Shown piece by piece: positions 10,049 to 21,251 of a DNA stretch of 64,000 nucleotides; positions within the stretch are counted from its first letter, which is position 1, and each line of letters opens with the position of its first letter. Source of the stretch: Adiantum capillus-veneris (Eukaryota; Streptophyta; Polypodiopsida; Polypodiales; Pteridaceae). The stretch covers positions 92,876,741 to 92,940,740 of the forward strand of contig CM043958.1 of the NCBI GenBank assembly GCA_014529385.2, read 5' to 3'. Both the position numbers and the translations under genes were made by a program. The notes under the pieces were generated by a model. That model made no database searches. It worked only from the letters and a program-made list of their open reading frames with translations, and was not told the origin of the DNA.

Positions 10049-11103
10049 ATGGGCTTTAGTGCAGAGTGCACTTACAATCCTGCTATCCATGATGTATGCA
10101 TGTCAGTTGTTGCAGATTCACACATGTGTGGTATTTCGACAGTGGTGCTACAAAGCACATTACCTCACATCGTGAATTGTTCACCTCTCTTGAGTCTGTC
10201 CCTCATGGGAATTCAGTCACTTGCGCCAACAATGCCTCTTATCCGATTCAGGGGGTTGGCAAGATTGTGCTTACTGCTACAAATGGCAATTCTTTCACAC
10301 TCGTTGATGCACTTTATGTAATTGGGATCAAGAAGAATCTTTTGTTTGTATTTGCACTTGCTAGACTTGGACTTGTAGTCAAATTTGTGGATGATAGATG
10401 TATAGTTCATGATCTCAGTTTCCGTGATGAAATTGTTGCATATGGCCTTTTGTGTAGTGGGCTGTATAAGCTCACTTTGTATGACAAGTGTGGACAAAAT
10501 TTTTCAAATGCAGTTGCAGATTCAAGGGCTGTTTCATATGCAAAAATTTGGTATGCATCTTTTGGTCATCTGAATTTTGCCAGTTCGCTGCATTTGTAGA
10601 AATCTGATATGGTTCCTTCTTTGCCGCCTCTTGAAGCACCTGTCAAACATGTTTGTGAAGGCTATATTTCGGGTAAAATGCAGCGTTCTAAGTTTCCAAA
10701 GGATGGTTCAATAAGGGCCACCATTCAGGTTGCAGCTGTGCATAGTGATGTTTGTGGGCCCATGCAAACTCCGTCCTTGGGCAATTACCTATACTTCGTG
10801 ACTTTCATTGATGATTGCTCCAGGCATGCAAGGGTATTTCCGCTTAAACAGAAGTCTGAAGTTTTTATGTGCTTCAAACAATTTCTGGCTATGGTTGAAA
10901 ATGTCTCTAAATGTACTATGGGCACCCTCCATTCCGATCGCAGGGGGGAGTATATGTCTCATGAATTTAATGCATTTCTAGCCAGTCGTGGGATAAAACA
11001 CCAATGTACAATGCCTTATACACCTCAGCAAAATGGTGTAGCTAAGAGGAAAAATGGGTCACTTATGGAAATCGCACGATGTATGGTCAAAAGTCAAGCT
11101 TTG
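10049..11103 (+). pseudogene. Copia A protease and first part of integrase
   Basis: Retropepsin active site DSGATKHITSHREL lies near 10138, after a frame change shared with copy B. The GAG-pre-integrase region follows, then integrase with HSDVCGP (first Asp) and LHSDRRGEY (second Asp; the usual NGG is RRG). The catalytic Glu position reads QNGVAKRKN, that is Lys, as it does in copy B. Stops occur near 10598. Homology ends abruptly at 11103, the left edge of element C, and continues at 22208. Confidence 0.85.
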
Positions 11104-12058
11104 TGTTGGACGGAGCGACTCACACACCCATAAGTGCATGCAAACACTACCTAGATCACCATAATGTCAATCGAGGACACAGATGACACGATAGGCACAC
11201 GGAGGAAATCTCTTAAGCTTGTCAGGCTGGGACCATCCTACACATACAACACTCAGGAAGGCCAACTAAACCACAATCAAGAACCTCACTGCTCTCAACT
11301 ACACCACCTAGCCACATACACACATACGGAAGGTAACTCACCTAATCATGCCAGATTTGTAGAAAACATAAGGAACACCATCCCCTCACTAGGATACACC
11401 TGTCCCTATGCTTCTATACTCAAAACCCTCACTCTAAACCCATCTGCGAAAAACGCGAAGGATGATAGAGCAGAATTTTGAAAGTACCCGAAACTAAAAT
11501 TTATGAGCACCTATGCGTAGCTTATGTCGCCACGATTCTATAGACTACTAGCATGCAGAAAACAGACATCGTTTGATACACTTACGGCCACAAATAGCTC
11601 GTAGATGCATCGGTGTGTGCGCTTCGTCTCGCGTGGAATGCTTGGCGTTGTCGCGTAGCTCTCCTTGAGCCTACAACAATGGTGCAGTCAGATCTCCAAT
11701 ATGTTGAGCGAGCCGGGCGTAGCGAGAGGATAAAGCTCACGCTCACTCTCTTTCTCTCTCACACACAGTAGACAGCAGCGCTCAGTTTTGATTATGATTA
11801 AAGTCTTTTTTACAAAATGACCTAGGTACCTTATATACTAAGGCTACCTTAGGTTTAACCAAAAATGGGGTTGAAAGGGTCAAATGGCTTTGTATTTACA
11901 ATCTGGAAGTGTCATTGCACCCCGGATTCTGAAACTAGAATAACTACTCATTACAAATGATGTTTATCGCCATAATCCGCAGCATTTCATAACTCGCAAA
12001 AGATAAGACTTTGGTACGAAACTTGAGTTATGTTGTGTTGTTGACCCGGCGGTGAACA
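11104..12058 (-). repeat. 3' LTR of element C
   Basis: 955 bp. In element orientation it starts TGTTCACCGCC and ends CCAACA. It contains TTATATACTAAGG (11831-11843), a TATA-like site on either strand. The purine tract lies next to it at 12059. Confidence 0.9.
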
Positions 12059-12070
12059 CACCCCCCTTCC
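12059..12070 (-). other. Polypurine tract of element C
   Basis: Plus strand CACCCCCTTCC; in element orientation it is a GGAAGGGGGTG purine run directly before the LTR. It fixes the minus orientation. Confidence 0.75.
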
Positions 12071-13727
12071 GCGTTCATGTCGTCCCCGACATGACCTGAT
12101 TGTCGATGGCGATGTGGTCTTTGCTGTCGTTTTGGCTTCATCTGTTGCACTGCTTGTAACTTTGTCGAACCACAATAAGAACTATGATCCATTAGAGCGG
12201 ACATCTATCATCATAACCATTCATCTTTTGAGATCCTCTGATTACTTGTATGTCTGCTCTTCTTCATTGGGGACTTCTTTGTTCCTGTGCAATCATGTTG
12301 TTAGTGTTGTCTGCAGCTTTGTTATTGTAGTCCATTCTTCGACTCGCCATTGAGGAGAAGTATGCTATGATCTGAAATTGGTGCTCCAATTCATTTGTCA
12401 ATTGATTTGAGTAGCATTTTCTTATTGTTGATGTAGAAGGAATATGTACAAGAGGATGGTGATAGGTGTCCTTAGATTAGGGTCTAAAACCTGGATGACC
12501 AAAGGGAAAAAACCCGGTGGGAAAAAAAATGCCTTTGGTATACGCTCTTATTGGAGTTGAGCAGTTGAACGTGAAGTACATGTTCATGAAAGGTGAGTGC
12601 TTGGGTGAAACACGGAAAGAGTGCCTGATGCAAGTGCCAATTATGGGACACTCTATATGCATATGAGAAATTTGTCAACAAAAGCATGCAATGTGAAAGA
12701 AGGAAATGATGGGTGTTTCGAGGAATAAATGAATCACATGTGACATCAAAAGATGTCTCAATAGCTTCCACCTTTCCAAGAAGGGTTTTGGATGTAGAAG
12801 TTTCTCCACTCGTATCTCACTGTGCTCAGTACGTGAGTGTCTTTTGGACCTTCTCCTTCACTTCACCAGACTTAAGTACTTAGGCTTCGACTCTTTTGCT
12901 CACCTATACCAGCATGAGCGACACAACGTAAATATGCTCAACTCTTCCAGCTTGACCAGTACCTAGAATAGCTAAGACGCTTAGACCACAGAGAATATTA
13001 CTTGAAGCTTTGGGACTAACACCTCACTCATTTTGTGGCTTAGCTACTCGACTCTGACTTGTATGACTTGCCGGTTGTATGTTGACACTGCTTTGTGACA
13101 AGTTCTTCGGCTATTGTAGTGGCTGGTGAGACATACTTCGTGAAGTTTCATCGTTTTCTCGTCAGTCTTTTCTTCATGTGGATTATGGAATTTTTTTTTC
13201 TTAATAATAAACAAAGAAAATCTTAAAACAACTCAACAAAAGAAAAATCATTCAAATAGAAATCTAAATGCTATGTACACTATACACATATCCCTAGGGG
13301 CTCATATATGGATTTTGTCCCTGTAACACTACTATGAGGGCATATACTCTAAATTTCGTGAAAAATTTATCACAATAAAATGCCAAAAATTCAATGCATC
13401 TCACAAAACATTGCCCTCTAATAGTCATAATGTTAGGTCCGCATTCAAAATGCCTCCCCCCTTCCTATTTGGAGTCATCCTTTACGATAGGGTATCACAA
13501 AGGGTATGTGTTGTGCTTGGGCAATTAAAAGTTGTGCATATGCAGGCCTTGTAATGTAGCCCTATTATGCATACACAGTCAATGCATGGAAAAGATTTAT
13601 GTTGTGCAAGATGTGGGTATAAGCGATTTGCTTATTGGCATTTGTTGGGTGAGGCTTCCTATTCTAAGCAATGTAATGGTCTTTGAAGCTCCTATATCGT
13701 TGCTTGATTGAAGCGACTTGCTCTCTT
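12071..13727 (-). other. Element C 3' non-coding region
   Basis: About 1.65 kb between the last coding segment and the 3' LTR. No Pol motif and no convincing frame is visible. Only short frames broken by stops occur. I see no other feature. Confidence 0.6.
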
Positions 13728-15309
13728 CTAACTGTACTGTAATCGTAGGAAGAATTGTAAGAATTCAAGCGGCGATGCACTGACAGTAGTTTTGTTGTTC
13801 TTCTTTGGGACCCATTTCTTTACGATTATTGTTTGTTTTGTTGCTGACGCTCGTTTGGGAACCCATACTTGCCCGTGCTTCGTTTGTGTTTGAAGAGACT
13901 TCTTTGGGATCCACCTTTTTGTTGAGTGAGTCAACTATGGTCTTTGCTTCAGCCCTTGTACGCTTGGTTGGGGACGGGATTTAGGCTTTGAAAGTTGATA
14001 TTGTGGTTGTTTTGGAATCCAAATGAATTCTTGATTTTTTTTGTGCTTGAATCAACTTCGTTGGAGCCCAAACCTGAGCTGTGAAAGCTTGCAATTTTGT
14101 GATATTCTTACCCGTTCGTGCACGCTTTCCTTGTTTTTGTTTTGGTGTTGGATCTTATGATTTGTCATTAGAGATCTTTGTCTTCTTGATCCATATCAGT
14201 TTTTGGCCGATCTGGCTTTTTGGTATCCAGATTTGTCGAGCTTTTTGGCTTTGACTTGTTGTCCTGTTCTTTTGACCTTTCATGGTTGTTGCTGAAGGGG
14301 TTGGTGATAGTGATGGCCTGAGTTGATGATAGGGGATGTCGTAAGATTCATCACTATCGCTACTATCCTCAGCGAGGTTGACTTCTTGTACTTTCCCTTG
14401 ATTTTTTGGCTGGTAGTGGAAAGTTACTGTCTGTTTGCTCGTGGGTGGTAATTTCTTGGAGGGCTTTTCTAGCCCATTGATTAGAGCATTGTTAGCTATT
14501 TGCTCTGGTCGTATTCCTCCTAGCTGAGTCTTTGCATCCTTATTAGGAGCCATGTCTGAGGATGCTTGTGGTGGTTGTGTCTTCATGGAGGACTTTGGAA
14601 TCCACTTTTGATGCACTTTATTCGTGTAGCGATGACATTGATTCCCTTGTCGTTGATCTTCTTGAAGCTTGAAGTGTTCTACAGAGTCATAGAACTCGTC
14701 GTCTTCTTCATCTTTTGATTCTCCACATTTCTTTGTTTGCTCCTTATGTCGAGAGCTTGTTGATGTCTGGTTCTCTTCGTTTTCCTGGATTACACTCACT
14801 GCAAAATAAGGAACGACATCATAGCCATTTTCATCACAAAACTTTGTTGTGGGAGCATCCTCCACGGCGCACACGTCTAGAGTAGCCAAGATGTGTTCCC
14901 ATCCAAAAAGCTCTAACTCTTCTTCAAGAAATGGTTCTGGGATATAGTCCATATCCTCTATAACCCGCTCTAGGATACATTCCTCAAGTTTCAAGCTACC
15001 ACATTGTGAAGCTCCACACATCCATAGTTCTTTAGGCTTACCTAACGAAGCTGGAAGTTCTGATCCTGCTATTGTGGCGGAATCAAACTCCTCAACCGGT
15101 GTTCTCGTCACATCCCTATAGCTATGGTCCCTCAAGTTTATCTTTGTTATGGTTTCCATATGTCTCAAGTATATATGGTCATAACCCCAATCTTGGACCA
15201 TTTTCAATTGTCGCATGAATGGTCTTCCCACAATGATGTCAGTTGTTCTTCTTGCCAAAGTCAACAACAGCAAAAGTGTGTTCATATTCAATGCCACAAG
15301 AAGTAACAA
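13728..15309 (-). pseudogene. Element C protease C-terminus and W-[IV]-P-K repeat tail
   Basis: The frame opens in the second half of the retropepsin: TTDIIVGRPFMRQL near 15230-15275 is the usual hydrophobic-GR motif of the family. An acidic, low-complexity region follows (KDEEDDEFYDS) with no recognised domain, up to TGA/TAA near 14155. The striking part is a series of W-[IV]-P-K-like motifs near 14590-14607, 14214-14237, 14182-14200, 14056-14076, 14008-14027, 13899-13919, 13851-13871 and 13801-13820. They are spread over more than one frame because of indels. The last ones are spaced about 48 bp, or 16 residues. Function is unknown; a linear binding motif is one possibility. Confidence 0.65.
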
Positions 15310-15946
15310 GTACTTTTTCTAGCAGTCCTAGGGGCTTTTTCTTGTGTCCGTCTGCAAGCTGCAGGGTCATTCGTGTGGATATCAAGGCAGGTTTTCCCCA
15401 TTTTTTCCAAACTTCTTTGGTTGCAATGGCCACACCAGCTCCACTGTCAAGGATTGCCATGGTTTTTACACCATTGAATTCCACAGGAAGGGTGGTGTTT
15501 CCATCTTCTCCCTCGTAATACTCGCCTACCTTGTTTAATGGCACTAGCCTAGTATTTAGTTGAGGCATTTCAAGCTCTTTGATGCCTTCCTCGATTCGAG
15601 CCATTGGGGTTTTTACACCAAATTTCCCTAGACATTTACCCACATTAGCCCACATGTTTGGTCTTATTCTGAGCAACTCGGCTAACATTATTGTACAGGT
15701 GACTAGGGTAGATAGAATATCTACTAGCCCCTTTGAATCGATGGCCTTGTTGGGAGACAGTCTCTGTGATGGGACTGTAACCACATCTGACTTGGTCTCG
15801 TACTGTCCCATGTAGGACGGTAGTGTTCTTAGCGAATGGGGTTGACTATCCATAGATTGTACAAATCCTTTGTTGCCCCAATACGATCGCACGTCTAGAT
15901 TCATTTGAGATCCAGTCTCAAATTCCTCTATTGGTGGTAGAAACAC
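15239..15946 (-). pseudogene. Element C retropepsin (aspartic protease)
   Basis: Cleaves the Gag precursor. The catalytic motif AILDSGAGVAIATK lies near 15420-15465 and is followed by ADGHKKKPLG and YEHTFAVVDFG, the order expected of a Ty3-type retropepsin. The frame ends at 15239, but the fold continues in the overlapping frame (IIVGRPFM), so a one-base shift near 15250 splits the domain. About 130 residues precede the catalytic Asp and show no recognised domain. Confidence 0.75.
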
Positions 15947-15973
15947 TCCTCGTTCATCACCAGTCTTGTCTAC

Positions 15974-16587
15974 TCATCTTCTTAGGTCATCGGCTTCATT
16001 GGCCTCTCTGACTTGTTTCCACAATTCGTCAAGACCATCTATCTCTTTACAATCCTTAGGTATAGCTTGGTGAAATCCCTCGGAAGAGTTATCCGTGGTA
16101 TTCAGTACTATCCTTGGTTCTAATGCTGGGTCTTTGAGGTTTGGTCTGTGCTCATGACTAGAATCTGGCTCTTTTAGTTTCTGGTTTGGTGGGATTACTT
16201 GTGTAGGCATGACACGGATCACATCCTCAGGTTTGCAACTGGTGGTTCTAGTAAAGCTTGGGCTGTTTGAATCATTTTCTAGCACATTTCAAACCTTTGC
16301 TTTTCAAGTTCCGCATAGGGATATGTCATCCACCTGTGTTCTTGGGTTTGGTTGTTTTTGAGCCTCACATCATAGGCTTTCAAGAGGGCATATAATGTCT
16401 CATCTGCCAACACAGATCCTCTTGAACTAACACTTCTCGGTTTCTCATCCGTGGATGGTTCTTCTAAAGGTTTAACCATCTGTGTAAGAGAAGGTGCCTC
16501 CTTTTCCTCATGTTGTTTTATCTTCTCCTCAGCTTCGGTAAGCTTCTCAGCTAGGGATTTTTGCTCTCGTTCCCTGCGTGCTTTCAT
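15974..16587 (-). pseudogene. Element C linker region with coiled coil
   Basis: Two frames join Gag to protease. The first (16587-16279) starts with an ATG that overlaps the Gag stop as ATGA. It has a heptad-like charged stretch (REREQKSLAEKLTEAEEK) that should form a coiled coil. The second (16285-15974) has no true ATG and is best read as the same protein after a frame change. No enzymatic motif is visible. The segment probably belonged to a Gag-Pro polyprotein. Confidence 0.55.
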
Positions 16588-18605
16588 CCTAGTCTTTCTA
16601 GCTTTCCAACTATTTTATTTGCGTCTGTCTTTGGTCCATCATCTTTCTTTGTCTCTGGATTCTCATCAGCTTTCTTTTGAGCTTGTGCTCTTGTAACCAC
16701 TTGAACTGGTACAACATTTTCATTTTCTGAGCTACTAGGGAGCTGAACAATCCCTAATACATTTTTCGTGATTTTCCTGATTTGGTTTGGGTTTTTCGGG
16801 CAATCGGGGATCAAGTGAGTGATGTCACACTCAAGACAATAGGCTTTTACTTCAGTGATCTCCGTATGAGGACATTGTTTGACTAAGTGGTTATCACGAC
16901 TTTTGTGACAATCTGTCTCTGGTTGAGGAGATTCTTTTAGCATTTCCTCTTGGCTATAAGCAAGCTTTGACCTAGATAAGCCGCTATTTGCAATGAATCG
17001 CAATGTCCTTTCGTCCATTTCATACCTTCTTTCTTTCGACTGAAACCCAGGAGGTGGAGGTTGTACCGACCTCACCACTCCATGTGTTTCTCTCACATTT
17101 TGTTGCTCCGAAGGGTCGTACTCACTTTGGTTGCTATACCACATTGTAGCTGGTACTGGCGTTGGTTTATTTGATGATTCCATCATTGGCATGTATCTCA
17201 TGTCTACCTGCATTCTAGCACCTGGCAGCGGAGGTTGTTGTCCTAAGACAAGCTGTGGCCTTAAAACTCCTACTGGTCCTGGCACATTCCCCGTAATGTA
17301 TCTAGGTGGAGTAGGTGCTTCTGGAACAGGTTGTACATACCTCTCCGTAGCCTTTTCCATGCTATAATAGCACTCTTCCCCCGTATGGTTCGTCCATTTT
17401 CTCTCAATTTCACACCACTTCGTCTCTCCCGAATCAGACCTTACAAGAGGAATCAACCTCTTGACCAAGTCGTCGATAAGCTTTTCTTGATCAATAGGTG
17501 CCGTTGGCTTGGCAATGGACTCACTTATCTGTGAAATACTGTGCTGAGAGGATGTGTCATCTCCTTGACTCTTTAGGTCCTTTTCTTTGTATGCCTCACA
17601 GTTATCCACTAGATAAAGAGCTTCTTTGATCAACTCGTTTAGCGTCATCCTCCTTATCATGTGTAGATCCTTCTGAAGGCCCGCATGTCTCATTCCCTGG
17701 ATAAAGATTAGCATCAGTCGTGCTTGTGTAGGTAATTCCGCTCTCGGACAGAGCTTAACATATCTCTTGAGCCGTAATGATGCTTTGCGTACTGATTCAT
17801 TCTCTTTTTGTTTGAATCTATGGATTTGCGAGACCGTGTTGTGAGCAATGCCTTTTGGCGAGAATTCTTCAATAAACTCCTCAAACAGCTCATCTAGGGT
17901 CTCAAAATCCCATTTTTCCACCGAGTCGAACCATGTAGCTGCATCATCTTCTAGAGTCAATCCAAATCCCGCAAACTGTGTCGCAAAATCTGAAACTTCC
18001 TCTACTCTAATCACTCTTCTAAAAGCCGTTACGTGATCTCTTGGATCTTTATCTTCGGAGTATTTTCTGTTTACCCATTTCTGGACTTGGGATGGTCTAA
18101 CTTGTCGATTGTCTACAAGTCTAACCAGAGACTCTCCCAATCCTTCTCTCGTTATCGCTCTTGAAGGGAATCCTGGTGGCTCTCTTCTTGGAATTCCTAT
18201 AGGAATTCTCGTGTTTGGTGGAGGCATTTGGGGTCCTTCATTGACCAAATATCCACCTCTTTCTAGTACAGTCTGTGGATTTGTGCTTTCTACAACTCTA
18301 TATTCTCCTCCATACTTGTTGACAACTATAGATCTCCATTGACAGTCGACTCCATATGTGTAGACATATAAGAGCTTGTAATCCGTTATCTCTTCTAGGT
18401 ATGGATCTGAGCACCTATAAAGATTGACCTCATTGTCGTCAATGTATCTATATAGTCCTTCACTCTCATGACCGATCATCCAAACTCTCTCCACAAGATG
18501 GATCTTTATCAATTGCAAGTTTGGAAGATCCATTGTGGGAGGATATTCCTCTATCGTCGGGATCTCCAAGCTTGTGTAAGCTGCGTTTGAATCTAGGGTA
18601 GACAT
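16584..18605 (-). CDS. Element C Gag (capsid and nucleocapsid)
   Basis: An open frame of 673 residues from ATG 18605 to TGA 16584. Residues 1-130 form a domain with YKLLYVYTYG and VVNKYGGEYRVVE that recurs in element D (28-30 kb) and that I do not otherwise recognise. Residues about 165-340 are the Ty3-type capsid domain (RPSQVQKWV, GFGLTLEDDAATWF, FSPKGIAHNTVSQ, EALYLVDN). Near the C-terminus are two tandem zinc knuckles. The first has Ser for the second Cys (CHKSRDNHLVKQC). The second (CLECDITHLIPDC) has one residue fewer than the usual CX2CX4HX4C. The protein would package the element RNA. Confidence 0.85.
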   Translation of the reverse strand: MSTLDSNAAYTSLEIPTIEEYPPTMDLPNLQLIKIHLVERVWMIGHESEGLYRYIDDNEVNLYRCSDPYLEEITDYKLLYVYTYGVDCQWRSIVVNKYGGEYRVVESTNPQTVLERGGYLVNEGPQMPPPNTRIPIGIPRREPPGFPSRAITREGLGESLVRLVDNRQVRPSQVQKWVNRKYSEDKDPRDHVTAFRRVIRVEEVSDFATQFAGFGLTLEDDAATWFDSVEKWDFETLDELFEEFIEEFSPKGIAHNTVSQIHRFKQKENESVRKASLRLKRYVKLCPRAELPTQARLMLIFIQGMRHAGLQKDLHMIRRMTLNELIKEALYLVDNCEAYKEKDLKSQGDDTSSQHSISQISESIAKPTAPIDQEKLIDDLVKRLIPLVRSDSGETKWCEIERKWTNHTGEECYYSMEKATERYVQPVPEAPTPPRYITGNVPGPVGVLRPQLVLGQQPPLPGARMQVDMRYMPMMESSNKPTPVPATMWYSNQSEYDPSEQQNVRETHGVVRSVQPPPPGFQSKERRYEMDERTLRFIANSGLSRSKLAYSQEEMLKESPQPETDCHKSRDNHLVKQCPHTEITEVKAYCLECDITHLIPDCPKNPNQIRKITKNVLGIVQLPSSSENENVVPVQVVTRAQAQKKADENPETKKDDGPKTDANKIVGKLERLG

Positions 18606-21232
18606 GATTTCTGGGCTTAAGAGCTTTTGCTTGGTTCAAGTAGACTTAGTCCACTGTGTTCAAGTGCTTTGGTTAAGGAAAAGTCGAAACTATGTCCAAA
18701 ACCGCAACCGTTTTCTCACAATTCTCGCAAATTGTCGCTTTTAGACACCCCTAACTTCCGGATGCATTTTAAGGCTTCAAACGACTTTTTTTTCAAAGTA
18801 GAGCCGCTCTTAGGCTACATTTTAATATAAAAACTTTTCCGATCCGATACCGTTTGTGAAAGTTATGGCCAAAATAGTGAAATGCAGTTTAGACTGGTCA
18901 AAATGAGTCCAAATTCAATTTTGAAAAAAGATTTGGGATCTCTGTGACAATGTGAACACTCCTGTATGGTCAAAAGTACAATTGGACCCTAAAACTGGCC
19001 TAGAGACATCCTACCTATATGCTCAGAATTTAACAAAATTTGGTCCAGAGACTCCCCTTAAGTCCAGCAACACAATGGTATGCTCAGAATTTCATTTGGA
19101 CCTAAAAATGGCCTTGAGACATCCTACGCGTAGGATGTCTTTTTTCTCAGAATGACTTGAAATTTTCACCCCAGCTTCTCCTTGATGTGCTGATCACAGT
19201 GGTGTGCTCATAGGTTGGTTTGGAGTCCTAAATCAAGCTAGAGACATCCTACGCGTAGGATGTCTAACTGCTCAGATTTTGTCCAAACTTGATCCCAAGA
19301 TTCTCCTTGTGCTCAGCAACCCAATGGTATGCTCAAAATTGAATTTGGATGCCAATAGGTCAAGATTTGGGCTGCATAAGCTTCTACTGCACTCCAAGAG
19401 TAGGATGTCTGACAATTCTTGTCTTTGCTTGGTGAATAGGCTAAACAAGGTCCAAATTCACTTTTGAAAAAAGTTCTGGAATCCTTGAGACACTTAGAAC
19501 CTCCCTATATGGCCAAAGTAGAATTTTGACCACTTTATGACCCTGGAGACATCCTACGCGTAGGATGTCTTTTTGCTCTGTTTCAGCTCAAACTTGCATT
19601 GTAGCTTCCCCTTGATGTGCTAAGCTCGCATCTATTTTTACTTTTTGATTCTGACACCTATAGGTTGGTCAAATGATCAAGAATCTGCTCCAGAAGCCTG
19701 ATGTCTGTTTTGATGAATTCCCAAGACAATCAACTCCAAATTGGACCAAATTTGCCTAGGAGGCTTATCTAAGGCTATATGACAGCATGGTATGGTAACA
19801 GTAGAATTTTGGTTTCAGAATTATGCAGTAGACATCCTACGCGTAGGATGTCTTTTTGCTCAGAATGAACCCAAATTTGAACCACAGACTCTCCTTAAGG
19901 TGCTGATCACTGTGGTATGCTCAAAGGTTGATCTGGAGTGCTAAATCATGGTGAAGACATCCTACGTGCAGGATGTCTAAGTGCTTAGAATTGCCCCAAA
20001 CTTGAGCCACAGCTTCCCCTTGATGTCAGCAACCCAATGCTATGCTTAGATTTTAATTTGGATGTCAAAAGACCCCAAAACTAGCTATCCTTGCCTTTTT
20101 CAGTCAAAAATGCTAAAGTCCGCTTTGAACCCAATTTTCTCACCCAAATGAGGTGAAACCCCTTTTAATCACTCAATATATCATTCAAGACATGTTCATG
20201 CAGCCATATTATGGTTTTGGTCTCAAAATAATGCTTTGGCACAAATTGGGTAGGATGTCTGGCAATTTCAGTCTATCTGGCCTTATCCTGTCAAGATATG
20301 GTCAAATTTCCACTTTCTAGGTGAAAATAGGATAAAACCTACCTTCTGAACACACTGGTCAACTCAGAATTTCAAAAAAGTGCCCAGATCACCCTGTAGA
20401 CATCCTACGCGTAGGATGTCTACTGCTGATTTTTTGAGACTGAAGTGTCCCTGATGCTTCCTTATGCTCTCAGCAAGTGCAAGTATGCTTCACAATTGCA
20501 AAAACATGCAAAATCACTCAATTTAGCCTTTGCTGAAATTTTACGTTTTCTGAATCCGCTTTTTGGCTTTTGGTCAACAAAAATAGGGAAAAACACTCAA
20601 GTCAATATGCTACTAGGGTAAAACATACCCTCTGAACCCACTGGTGTAGTCAGAATTTTCAAATTTGTTCTCCAGAATCCCCTTGAGACATCCTACGCGT
20701 AGGATGTCTATGTTTACAGAATTGCAGGTTTTCTTCACAGAACCCTAGCAAATGCTCTTTTATATGCACAGCATCAATCCGTCATACAAAAATATCCACA
20801 AAAGCTGTTTAATGCATTTTTACCCTCAAAAGCACACTTTTCCGTGATTTCAAATGCAATCAAGCACGTTAGCAAATAATTCAGTGTTGAATAGCTCTAG
20901 ATCAAAATCGGATCACTTACCTAAAGCTACTCCTACAAATCATATGGGGTTTTGCATCTATGAGGAGAAAAACGCTTCACTGCCACACACGGACTAGTAA
21001 ATGCTTTCATCACCTCACAAATCACTCAACCACCAACAACTACTCTAATCCACAGATCCTAACTAAACCTATCTAGTCGCAGACCCTTGGCAAGACACAC
21101 GCTTCCTGGCTATCCACTTGATCACGGAATATCCTCTTCCGGATCCACTTAAGAAAAACGCTTTCTTTAGCCGAAACTAAATTAAGCAACCATCACACGA
21201 GTGTTAGTAGGAAAACTACTTAGGTCCTTGTG
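18606..21232 (-). repeat. Element C 5' leader with palindromic repeat array
   Basis: About 2.6 kb between primer site and Gag with no coding frame. It carries a 24-bp perfect palindrome, half-site AGACATCCTACG followed by its reverse complement. Perfect copies are at 19117-19140, 19242-19265, 19547-19570, 19830-19853, 20398-20421 and 20686-20709. A copy with altered centre is at 19955-19978, and half-sites lie near 19005, 19399 and 20252. Degenerate 100-300-bp units surround them, containing words such as TGCTCAGAAT and CAATGGTATGCTCA. In RNA each palindrome would fold into a 12-bp hairpin stem. Confidence 0.85.
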
Positions 21233-21250
21233 TCCCCGACAGCGGCGCCA
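21233..21250 (-). other. Primer-binding site of element C (tRNA-Asp type)
   Basis: On the minus strand TGGCGCCGCTGTCGGGGA begins one base inside the 5' LTR. The sequence resembles primer sites complementary to tRNA-Asp in several plant Ty3 elements. The tRNA assignment is inference. Confidence 0.75.
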
Positions 21251-21251
21251 A

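Noticed and set aside
12059-13727. Hidden Pol of element C in its 3' region
   Set aside because: I looked for RT, RNase H and integrase landmarks on both strands and found none; only short broken frames.
19117-20709. Palindromes as a CRISPR-like or integron-like array
   Set aside because: Spacing is irregular (125-570 bp) and intervening sequence is itself repetitive, so neither system fits.
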